NCBI GenBank assembly: GCA_037893225.1
Contig: JAZGUH010000085.1
Location: 930,001-994,000, forward strand
Length of the DNA: 64,000 nucleotides
Direction of reading: 5' to 3'
DNA from: Hippasteria phrygiana
Taxonomy: Eukaryota; Echinodermata; Asteroidea; Valvatida; Goniasteridae
In this document: positions 24,001 through 36,000 of the stretch, piece by piece
Layout: the number at the start of each line of letters is the position of its first letter
Position numbering within the stretch: position 1 is the stretch's first letter
Translations under genes and position numbers: made by a program
The notes under the pieces: generated by a model
Seen by the model: only the letters and a program-made list of their open reading frames with translations
The model's database searches: none
What the model was told of the DNA's origin: nothing

Positions 24001-27000
24001 TTTCCTGAACTGAACGTTTGTGGCCTGTTTCCTGAAAATCGCTTGTGAACTTGGGAAAACACGGAAGTCTGGGGGGGGGGGGGGGGGGCAGTAGTCGCCC
24101 CTTGGCCGGGATTGTCTGAAAGTTCGCCTAGTTTATCTATAAAGAGTTTAAAACACGCAAAATCAACTTTTCAACCCAAATAGTTTGAATTACCTGATTA
24201 TAGCGCCCCCAAGGGAGATCCCCGTCTAAACATCGAATGCTATTTTAATAATGATGTCCAACTAATTAGGTTGTCATAATTTTTTTTTGACCGGTCTCCG
24301 TACGTACCAAACTAAGCCCGGTCGGGATAGGGTTAACAGAATGACGATTCCTGGCTGTCATGCATTTTGGCCGGGATTGTCTGAAAGTTCGCTTAGTTTA
24401 TCTATAAAGAGTTTAAAACACGCAAAATCAACTTTTCAACCCAAATAGTTTGAATTACCTGATTATAGCGCCCACAAGGGAGATCCCCGTCTAACCATCG
24501 AATGCTATTTTAATAATGATGTCCAACTAATTAGGTTGTCATAATTTTTGTTTGACCGGTCTCCGTACGTACCAAACTAAGCCCGGTCGGGATAGGGTTA
24601 ACAGAATGACGATTCCTGGCTGTCATGCGCTTGCGCCAGGACTTGTTTTGCAGTGCGCATCGTACACAATGTACCATGACGATTAGCCATGACATTTTGT
24701 CCAATAACTTCACAAAAGACATATTTTGTTAAACGCGAAAAACGCATTATGTTACACAAACATACAAGCCTCTTCCATTTTGTTTCAACTACCTCATTCC
24801 GTGAATTGTCGGAAAACTCAACGGTTAACCCTCGCCACTAAAAAAATAGAGAAATGACAGACTCTCCTTTACTATTTTGGTGGCGAGGGTTAACCGTTGA
24901 ATTTTCCGACAAATCACGCAAAGAGACGGCTAAAAAATTGGAAGAGGCTTGTAGGTGGTTTGTGTAGCGTAATGCGATTTTCGCGTTGAACAAAAATGTC
25001 TTTTGTAAAGTTATTTGACAAAATGGCATGGTTATTCGTCATGGTACATCGTGTACGATGCGCACTACAAAACAATTGGGATCATCTGTTTCTGGAAATT
25101 GAACGGCCAATTAAGCCTCTTGGCATCTGTGACTCACATAGTCTAGTGGTTTGGACATGTACATTCAAATGCAACAGTTGTGGGTTCGAATCCAACCCGA
25201 AAAAAAACCTCTTTTTTTTCCACTTCCTTTTCTTTTAATTACTCCTGCACTCGGAAAGCCATGACCATCCATTGCTTCTCACACTTAGGTCTTTTCTAAT
25301 GTTTTTTTGTTTTGTTTTTTTAGAAAGAAAGTTTCAGACAATCCCGGCCAAATCTCGTTGGGCCCCCAACCCCCCTGCCCCTGGTCAATGTTGGCTCTCA
25401 TTGCGCGGAATGCGCTCCGGCTTGATATTACAACATTGAGCGGGGGAGCGGGGGGCGCGGAGGAGGGTATGTTTATCATCACGTGGCCCAAGCATTTTGG
25501 CCGGGATTGTAGCTTGTTGACGTTTATTCGCGCTTTTCTGCGCAAACTCAATCCATTCATATTTCAACAATATTGTTCTTGAATGGGAGTGTAATGAATA
25601 GATGGAGCTTTTTCAAACAAAGCTTTCATTCACACAAAAGGGTGGGGGGGGGGGGGTGGGAGGGAAGTGAAATGAATGGGACTACTCCATTCAGTGTGGT
25701 GTCTATTGTTTGCGTTTACACTTGGCTGCACAGCCCCGATCCTGGCACACCAGCACCCCATCAATATCAGCCGGACGCAAGGTGTTAAACAAGTGTCCAT
25801 TTTTTCAGAGGCCACATTTTGGACCGACAGACATTAAGTTGAAATAGATACACAATTACCTGCTTTAGCAATTTGAACACACTTCAACCGCAAAACTTGC
25901 TGGAGAGATGTAATGTTCATTTTCACGAATAAAAACAGTATATATTAAAAAAAGAAAAAGAAAAAAACAACCAAAAAACTTTGACTTACACACATAAACA
26001 TTTTGGCTTTTTCTTCCAGGCCTTCCAAGGGATCCAGACCCCCGTGTGACGAAGATTCCGAGATTCTGCGTGGGGAGTCAGGTGGGGAGGGGGCGGAGTA
26101 GTTGGGGGTAGCGTAGCCTGAGCCGCTGGAGTCCGAGAGATCCGTGGAGGAATGAAAGGCGGAGAGAGATTCATCGTCATCGCTGTCATCGTCATGTTCC
26201 TCGTCACCACTGCTGTCCTTGTCGACGTCTGGGGTGGAGGGGAGGTCGCTGTCGGTGAATGCCGAACTGAGGCCCGACTCAGTTGGGACAGTTGCGGAGC
26301 CTGACTTGTCATAGGTAAATAGTCTTATGGACAGAATCTGAAGACGGGAAGGAAAAGATCCAAAAAGGCCCATTACATGTTAAAATACAAACCAAGTTTA
26401 CAACACAAGCAAAAGAAAAATGTTAATTAGTAACTCTTAAACCCTAACCCCTACGGTTGCATGCAAAATCAATACAATTGGATTTGGGACTGTATAGGGT
26501 TTATAAAAAACCTCTTGAATACAGACAATGGCCATGGTTGACAAAATACCACTTAGCCGGTTGTTGTCTATATGCGCATTCCTGCACATATTCAATCCAT
26601 TGTTTGCCTATTGTATGCATTATGCCTGTACAAGCCTGTATTGGCATACCAGCACCCCATTAATAACAGCCGGCCAGAATGGGTTAATAGAGTTTTTGAC
26701 AGCTTGATATTTTTCATTTTATGGAAAATGTGTCATCTGACACATCTGTAATTTGTTCCCAAGCATTGTTTCTCAAGTTTAAAACATCGAAAAAACAACA
26801 ACCCATATCTTTGATTGTAATATTGTAAATGAACACTTTTTCAAACATACTTTAACATGTGTAAAGTTGCATCAAAAAATCAAACTCCTGCTTCACATTT
26901 CAATAATTTATTTCAATACTCTAGAAGTGGGTACACTATACACAACAAAATTAAAAATACCTCTAAATCTCTCAAAATCCACTGTCGGTTGAGTCTGGTG

Positions 27001-30000
27001 GCCTGACTCGCCAGATGCACTAACAGTGGTATCAGGTTGCTGTCCAGAAGCTCCAGCCTACTGTCGGCACCGTTGCTGCCCTGAAAATGGTAAACAATGA
27101 CGGATTTCAGGATGACTGATTTCAGGATGACTGATTTCAGGATGACTGATTTCAGGATGACTGATTTCAGGATGACTGATTTCAGGATGACTGATTTCAG
27201 GATGACTGATTTCAGGATGACTGATTTCAGGATGACTGATTTCAGGATGACTGATTTCAGGATGACTGATTTCAGGATGACTGATTTCAGGATGACTGGT
27301 TTCAGGATGACTGGTTTCAGGATGACTGGTTTCAGGATGACTGGTTTCAGGATGACGGGTTTCAGGATGACGGGTTTCAGGATGACGGGTTTCAGGATGA
27401 CGGGTTTCAGGATGACGGGTTTCAGGATGACGGGTTTCAGGATGACGGGTTTCAGGATGACGGGTTTCAGGATGACGGGTTTCAGGATGACGGGTTTCAG
27501 GATGACGGGTTTCAGGATGACGGGTTTCAGGATGACGGGTTTCAGGATGACGGGTTTCAGGATGACGGGTTTCAGGATGACGGGTTTCAGGATGACGGGT
27601 TTCAGGATGACGGGTTTCAGGATGACGGGTTTCAGGATGACGGGTTTCAGGATGACGGGTTTCAGTATGACGGGTTTCAGGATGACGGGTTTCAGGATGA
27701 CGGGTTTCAGGATGACGGGTTTCAGGATGACGGGTTTCAGGATGACGGGTTTCAGGATGACGGGTTTCAGGATGACGGGTTTCAGGATGACGGGTTTCAG
27801 GATGACGGGTTTCAGGATGACGGGTTTCAGGATGACGGGTTTCAGGATGACGGGTTTCAGGATGACGGGTTTCAGGATGACGGGTTTCAGGATGACGGGT
27901 TTCAGGATGACGGGTTTCAGGATGACGGGTTTCAGGATGACGGGTTTCAGGATGACGGGTTTCAGGATGACGGGTTTCAGGATGACGGGTTTCAGGATGA
28001 CGGGTTTCAGGATGACGGGTTTCAGGATGACGGGTTTCAGGATGACGGGTTTCAGGATGACGGGTTTCAGGATGACGGGTTTCAGGATGACGGGTTTCAG
28101 GATGACGGGTTTCAGGATGACGGGTTTCAGGATGACGGATATCAGGATGACGGATATCAGGATGACGGATATCAGGATGACGGATTTCAGGATGACGGAT
28201 TTCAGGATGACGGATTTCAGGATGACGGATTTCAGGATGACGGATTTCAGGATGACGGATTTCAGGATGACGGATTTCAGGATGACGGATTTCAGGATGA
28301 CGGATTTCAGGATGACGGATATCAGGATGACGGATATCAGGATGACGGATTTCAGGATGACGAATATCAGGATGACGGATATCAGGATGACGGATATCAG
28401 GATGACGGATATCAGGATGACGGATATCAGGATGACGGATATCAGGATGACGGATATCAGGATGACGGATATCAGGATGACGGATATCAGGATGACGGAT
28501 ATCAGGATGACGGATTTCAGGATGACGGATTTCAGGATGACGGATTTCAGGATGACGGATTTCAGGATGACGGATTTCAGGATGACGGATTTCAGGATGA
28601 CGGATTTCAGGATGACGGATTTCAGGATGACGGATTTCAGGTTTCAGGATGACGGGTTTCAGGATGACGGATATCAGGATGACGGATATCAGGATGACGG
28701 ATTTCAGGATGACGGATTTCAGGATGACAGATAGCATGACAGATTTAGCATGACGGATTGTAGGCGATTATTAAGTATGGCTGCTTTAACAAATATGTTG
28801 GAAACAGATGCATAAACAACATAGATCTGAAGCCAATCAAAAAAATCAAAATAGGCTTGTCAAGCATTGTTTTATCTTTTACTGGCAATGACGTCACAGC
28901 CAGGAAGAGATATTTTATGCATACAACACGGTGTTTGCTGTCCCAAGTTTTGATGAAATACATCAAAATCTTTATTTCTTGTGTTTTTATCAATGTTTGG
29001 AAACTATGATTGCTACGAACCAGGGCTTCATATGTAGACAACTGAAAACCAACCAACCAGGGCTTGGTTTCATTACCGATTATCAGTGTTTATTATTCAT
29101 TTACTCATTATTTATTTGGCACTTGGCCAGGATAGCCCACAAAAGTCTTATTTTCAAACATATTTTCAGTGGGGTCCCGTGCTGGAAGCCGAGCAAGGAA
29201 ATTACAGTTTTAGATGTGGGGGGGGGGGGGGGGGGGGGGGGGAGTGGATTGGTCTCACCAACGGTGAAAGATCTTATTTAGATCTGGACCCGGGAAAACC
29301 GTAAAGGTGGTAGGGTGGGAAAACCGTAAAGGTGGTAGGGTTGGCAACCTAAAATATGGCCAACCCCACCACCTCTTACCTAGAGTGGCTTTTATTAGCC
29401 TTGTATTGGGCAACTTCCACACACAAAAAGTCGGAAGAATACCCTATAAAGTAGGAGGAAAACTATTCTGGGGAAACCCCACGGAATCAGCCAGTTCGGT
29501 ATCTCAAAGGTCAAAGGTTATTCGGGATAAAATTGCTGACGTAATGTCACGCCATGTTTATACGAGAACGCCCATTCTGGTTGAATTTAACACGTGCGCG
29601 TTGTGCGACCACCTTTTGCGTTCACACGCGGATCAAATGTCATTGTGCACATGCGCAGTTGAAATAACGAACTGGCTTATTGGGCAGGGACTAAAAACCC
29701 AATCCACACGCTGGCCCCGGACAGGATTCGAATCGGGGTTACAGCGGTGGAAGACAAGGACAGTCAACCTGACACAGCAGCCTGACTGTATTTCCCATCT
29801 GTACAAAGTACAGCATACACCAAACACTGCAATGTTTGATGCCAACATTTTTAGCAAATAATAAAAACAAAAGAAGGCTATTCAAGCACTGAGGGTTCTT
29901 GCAAAGGCCCGGCGTAGCGTGAATTTCAGTCACTATGAAATACGGGCTCATTGGTAGTATTGCAAATGCCTATTAAAGTAAAGAAAATTAGGAGAGTGGC

Positions 30001-33000
30001 CGGTCACGCGAGAGGGTTTAACTGATAATAGGGAAAATGAGTTTTCATAGGAGTCCGATTTCCATTGGAGTCCGATTTCCATTGGAGTCCGATTTCCATT
30101 GGAGTCCGATTTCCACAGGAGTCCGATTTCCACAGGAGTCCGATTTCCACAGGAGTCCGATTTCCACAGGAGTCCGATTTCCACAGGAGTCCGATTTCCA
30201 CAGGAGTCCGATTTCCACAGGAGTCCGATTTCCACAGGACACGCGTAAAATGCTCATCAGCCATTCGGCAACTAATAATTTCGCACCCAAACATGCACAA
30301 ATGTTCAAGGTAGGAGGATATAGCATGCGTAGAGCTGACAATAGAGTTTCAGACTATACAAAATAAAAGTGATCCGACCCCAAAAAAGGAGCCACAAGTC
30401 GCTGGAGATTTTTTCGGGGGGTTACAGGCCCTTAAACATGAATTTTACATTTCAAATCAATATGAACCGTTAGATAACAAAATGGAGTCAAATGAAACCC
30501 TTAAGACTCATTTCATAGAATCCAATCACAAAGATACAGCATGGTGTTTCAGCAAATTAACTTACCAATTTACCAACAAAATGAGGACTCTGTCTCCCCT
30601 GAAATGCACAACCACAATGAACATTTATTTGCCACCAACAGACAACCAAGACAATTGGACAGACAGACTGTACCTCTTGAATACAGACGACGGCCATAGC
30701 AGCAGTAGGAAAAAGATGACCTGGTCGGTTATCGCGTATACGCGCATTCATTGCGCATACTTAATCCACTGTTTGCCTATTGTTTACTTTACGCTTGGCT
30801 ACACAAGCCCGTATTGGCAGATCAGCGCCCTGTTAAACCCCTTGAGTATGGTTATTTACAGGAGGCGCCGGGGTGTCGCGTCGGCTTTTGCAGCCAAGCG
30901 AAACTAACACAATAATCCAACAATGGATTGAAACTGCACAAACAGCGGCTACAGGCGTCATCCGGCCTGGTGGCACTGTTTTTTGCGCCATTTGGCGTCA
31001 TCTGTTCGCAAGGGGTTAATAACACAATAATGTGCAGATTGAAAATTGCCACCTGGCCGGTTGACGTCTATACACGCCAATTTCTGCATTTTCAATCCAT
31101 TATTGGGGTATTGTGTACATTATGCTTGGCTGCACAAGCCTCTTATTTCCGTTTCACTTGGCTGCATAACCCAGCCTGGTGCCCTGAAGCCCCCAAGAAA
31201 TACCCGGTATTACCGGGTTCAAGGGGTTAACAACAGCCGGCCAGAAAGGGATTAATGGGGATTGAGTATGCGCAGGAATGCGCATATAGACGAAAACCAG
31301 CTAGGTGGTCTTTTCCTCAAACCGTGGCCATGGCTGTCATTCGTATTCAACAGTTTAATAACAGCCGGCTAGTAGGGGTTAAAGCCCAATCCTTGTCTCA
31401 ATTACCTTATCTATTAGGCATAGCACCTCATGTACTTTGTCGTCTTTTTTTTAGGCTAAAATTAGGACATCCCCAAAAATATATGCACCAAAAGTTGGGT
31501 AAATTCCCACCCAAAAAGAATTCCAGGCCACGTTTTTATGAGAAGCTTGAAAGACGTGTGATTCTTGATCTACTTTTGAAGTCCCAGCGCTGCCGAAAAA
31601 TGTTATTGTCGTTTATTCTGCCGCCAGGATGCAGTTTTTTATAATTTGCTACAAAATACCTTATGCTGATCAGACTTTATTTTGCATACCCATTCAATAT
31701 TTTTTTTTTCTAAAGAGAATGTTCAGAACCAAGGGGTTCGTAAAAATAAGAAGGTTCGTGCAAAAATATAACACACCACAGCCCCTGAAAATGAACTTTT
31801 CATTTCAGTTTTTTTTTTATTATAAAATTGCTGAAGAAAAGTGACTAGTGTAGCCTAATAGTGATGTGGCCATTTTCAAGTTTACATTTTACTGCTACAT
31901 CCAGGGAGGTATAAAAGACATAATCAAATTTTAACCACCCACCCCCCAACAAAACAAACCCCCCCCCCAAAAAAAACAAAAAAAAAAACAAACAAACACT
32001 GCAAAGAAAATGAAAGACTATTTGGGCTATATTTTAGGGTATTATTTAATACAGTTTTTGTGCAGTTTTAATCCATTGTTGGATTATTGTTTATGATACG
32101 CTTGACTGCACAAACACATTGTAGTTGTTCGCTTGGCTGGAAGAACTGCCGCGACACCCGACGTCTCCCGTAAAATACTGTGCCCAAGCGGTTGATCACC
32201 CTGCAGAATTGCATTTTCCTCATAGTTCACTAATGGGGTACACAAATCACATTGCACATAAAATTATGTTCACCCTAGCCAACTGAGGTGACTCGACAGA
32301 GAGAGAGACAGACAGACAAACAGACAGACCAACCCCCCAGTTACCTTAATATTTGTGAGGAGAGCTTTCATAATCAGATACAGTGCCCACACCATCTCCA
32401 AACTCAGTTCAGCCCCTGCAAAAAAAAAAATATATATATATATATATATATTCATACATTCTGATCATCTGGCCTGTTGCCACTTGCGAGCAAATCACGC
32501 CCCTATGAAATTCTGTGCGAAAATGTTTTTGGCATGTTATGTACTCACGACACTTGTGCTCCATCCTCAAACTAACCTAAAAGCCCTTCATTGTGTGGTT
32601 ATCATATGACAGCATGTAACACTGTTATGAAAAACATTAAATAAGATTTCATTTCTCAGAGTAGTGGGACAAAAAGTAGAAACAAATAGGAATTTCAAGA
32701 AAAAAAAGTAGAAAAATTAGGCAGAGTAGGAAAAGTAAGAATACTTGAAAATCTGTGCTCCTATAGGTCTAAGTAATGGATGCAAAAATGACCTTCTTTC
32801 AGCTGTGTCAGGATGTCTTTGGTGATATTGATGAAGAAAGTGAACTGGTCTGGCCTCAGACTCTGCCCCAACTCCTCATCTATAATCAGCTTGTAATCCT
32901 TGACCTGAGTACAGTAAACAGTTTCAAATGTTATTTCTCTTCAATGCAGATAGACAAAAGCTTCATCTTGCATAAACATACGTAAACGCACGACCAACCT

Positions 33001-36000
33001 AACACCACTCTGAATGCTTTCGTATGCACAGAACTTTTCCATGCATGCAGTACCCACTTGTACTGAGTGAATAAGCCAGTTCGGTATCTCAAAGGTCAAA
33101 GGTTATTCGGGATAAAATTGCTGACGTAATGTCACTCCATGTTATGCGAACGCCCATTCTGATTAAATTTAACACGTGCGCATTGTGCGACTACCTTTTG
33201 CGTTTACACGCGCGTTAGGCTACGCGGGTCATCCGGGATAAAATATCATTGTGCACATGCACAGTTAAAATACCGAACTGGCTTATTGAAGAAAATGGTG
33301 TGGCTGCAAAATTACGTTTTTCCAATTTAAAAGAAGTTTACGCTTTTCACTGGTTCACTGACAGAAAGCTAGGACATTAGTCAAGACATTTACTGGAAAA
33401 CTGACAGCTCAAAACAATTCAAGATAAAGTACACTTCAAATAAGTTCAGTTTGTGAATTTTTTTATGAGCAGGCATTTATGAATGGCAATAAGCCTGTGA
33501 TGACCTAATCTTTACCAATCAATAATGACCTCGGGGGGTCGAGGCCACTGTTAACCCCTTGTGTACGTTTTTTTACGGGAGACGTCGAGGTGGCTCTGGC
33601 AGCCAAGCGAAACGGCCACAATGTGTTTGTGCAGTCAAGCGTAACATACACAATAATCCAACAATGGATTAAAACTGCACAAACGGCGGCAAACGGCGTC
33701 ATCCGGCCTGGTGGCACTTTTTTTTACGCCATATGGCGTCTTCCGTACGCAAAGGGTTAATGGGCCTCGCCTTCGGCATGGCCTATCAGCAGCCACAACC
33801 CTTGGTCACTTGGTGAAATTACAGTCGGACATTGGACATTTTCCGACCGTCTGCAGTATTTGTCTGAACAAAATATGGATTGCTATGGCTATGGTTTGTG
33901 TGTTATGGCTATGCTATGGCAGATCAAAAGCTGATCATGGCTGAGCCCTTTCTTTGTCTAATTTCACCATCTGTTAATCCGTCAATAATGATGCGGTAAA
34001 GATTGGGTCATACCCTTTGCGTCCCCTTATTTTTCATCTTAAAATCCGAGAGAAGTTTCAACAGCTGTAAGGAGACACGGCTCACCTGTTTTGTCTTCCT
34101 TGATCTGACGTCGACTACAATGGCCCTGTTCTTCTCCACAAGGTGCTTCATGACAACCACACTGGCCTGTTCTCCCAATGTCTCCGCATACTGAACAGCA
34201 CTTCCTAGACACAGAACCTGAAACAGGTGTTAACCCGCCCCCAAAAGAATTTCTGTTAGTTTCATGATGTTTATCTTAATTTAAAACCCCAGATTCTTTT
34301 TTCCCATTTTATTTTGAATTCAGTATATGGATGTGGAAGTAGAAACATAAAATGAAATTCACATATTGTTGTTGTGTTTGAAGATTCTCACTTACTACCG
34401 AATTGTCTGTTATATGGGTAATTACTGGGAAACTCTAAAAACAGCACATTTTAAACTGAAGAAATTTTTAAAACAGCAGCTTGCCAAATGACGTCACATT
34501 TCAGTACTCGATCGGTCTTGCAGTCAAGTCCTGCTCCGAGTCCGAGGCCAAAAAAAAGTAGAATTAAAGTCCACTTATTAAGTTTAAAAAACTGGGGGAA
34601 AAAAACTACGGTCCGGACTTGATTCAAGCCCTGGTTCCAAGACTAGATCCTAGACTCCAGGTTACTTTTTAAATGTCTTAATGGTCTTAGAAGCACATCC
34701 GGACTTACCTAGCCCAGGCATGAATTGAAGACCATTATTCAATTAAAATATACTTCGGAATCTAGAATAAGGTGTACGTTTTGGTTTCTTAATGCAAAAG
34801 GCCACTTGAGGTACAGAGCCACAAAAAAACAAGCACGAATTTACGCAGGAGCCGCGTCGTTGGAGACTTGCGTGTGTGACAGTTTCGTCATCGACACATG
34901 CACAGTACAGCCTGCGGTCTCATAGACTTTGCGTGTGTGAGAGTTTCGTCAAGGAAAACTGTCACGTGACTATTTGGCACAAGAAGAAGAATAACACCAC
35001 TAAGCGCTTATAGAGCCCCGTCTGTGATGCGACGCGGCTAAAAAAGGAATCAAAGATACAAGAGGTAGGAATTAATATTTCTCTCGAAGCAGGAAAGATC
35101 GTAAGATGAAGGGTAACATGCACCAGGAAAAGAATTCCAGGGCTTGAGCCAGGGCTCTCGTCAAGTCCAGATTTGAACTTAGTTTTTGAGTTTTGAGCTC
35201 CTGTTTTCGGATCGGACTCGGATTAGGACTCAACTGGAACACTGTACTCCATATGTCATAACGGGAGTTGGCAATAGCTACACACGCTCAAGTGGGCATA
35301 CTGAAAAGAGGTCGCATACTGAAAAGAGGTCGCATACTGAAAAGAGGTCGCATACTGAAAAGAGGTCGCATACTGAAAAGAGGTCGCATACTGAAAAGAG
35401 GTCGCATACTGAAAAGAGGTCGCATACTGAAAAGAGGTCGCATACTGAAAAGAGGTCGCATACTGAAAAGAGGTCGCATACTGAAAAGAGGTCGCATACT
35501 GAAAAGAGGTCGCATACTGAAAAGAGGTCGCATACTGAAAAGAGGTCGCATACGGAAAAGAGGTCGCATACGGAAAAGAGGTCGCATACGGAAAAGAGGT
35601 CGCATACTGAAAAGAGGTTTCACTGGAAAAACTACTGAATGTGTCTGATCAAAAGTTACGTTAGGGACCATTTCATATTGTCCAGATGCAGTACTGATTA
35701 CGGTACCGCTGTTTATCTTTGCGCCGCCACATTCCATACCTCAAACCTCGCGGTTAAAGGGTAAGCTAGGTGGCTTGAATAACTGAATAATCATGAGGTC
35801 AGAACTAGAGCTTGGAGCTCGTTAAAGCCCGGTCGGCTTGTCAAAGATTTCCGGTTTGCAGGGGTCAGACCAAGGACAAAGAACCCTTGTAGTGGAGGTC
35901 TTACTGCAGTGAATGTTTAAGAGCTCTGGCATGGAAGACTTTAATTCCCCATTGTCCATCGAGATGGATTAGCCAGAGAGTCAGGGGTCAGTGATGCCAT

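Larger units (their letters stand above)
21735..25508. mobile_element. Tandem transposon array, 1.8 kb units, TA target
   Basis: Two full units (about 21735-23534 and 23535-25338) and a 170-bp third piece, offset 1800-1804 bp; the difference is a G run of 14 against 18. Apart from the first few bases and the G run I see essentially no differences. The array starts TA-CAATCCCGGCCAAA and ends TTTGGCCGGGATTG-TA, so it carries inverted ends and a TA duplication. No transposase is visible. Confidence 0.88.
21665..25788. mobile_element. Family B MITE split by a 3.8 kb insertion
   Basis: Left part 21665-21734 (TTAACCTCATGAATACGGAT...), right part 25509-25788 (...GGACGCAAGGTGTTAA), with TTAA at both outer ends. 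The two parts rejoin as one ordinary family B element if 21735-25508 is removed. Confidence 0.82.

Noticed and set aside
22727..25238. MSFVKLLDKM / MSFVKLFDKM ORFs
   Set aside because: Mirror images from the two arms of the fold-back hairpin, too short and without known domains.
21658..25582. Repeated ORF with LGPQPPCPWSMLALIARNAL
   Set aside because: Encoded by the GC-rich terminal module of the transposon array; no transposase motif, and an opposite-strand ORF of similar length exists.
27058..28737. Two overlapping ORFs of about 550 codons on opposite strands (repeating RHPET and RMTGF)
   Set aside because: Both are translations of the 15-bp minisatellite, whose length is a multiple of three and whose unit lacks stops. 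Intronic; no domain.
29307..29861. Plus-strand ORF of 184 codons
   Set aside because: Runs across the family C and family J elements and unrelated intron sequence; no motif.
30004..30366. NRTPVEIGLLWKSDSCG-type repeat ORFs
   Set aside because: Frames of the 17-bp tandem repeat; three strand/frame versions exist.
35297..35620. CRISPR-like direct repeats
   Set aside because: Units are contiguous with no unique spacers, and the DNA is animal.
35186..35737. Repeat-protein-like ORFs (SHTEKR, KRGRIL, MRPLFS) in three frames
   Set aside because: The 18-bp minisatellite read in different frames and strands.
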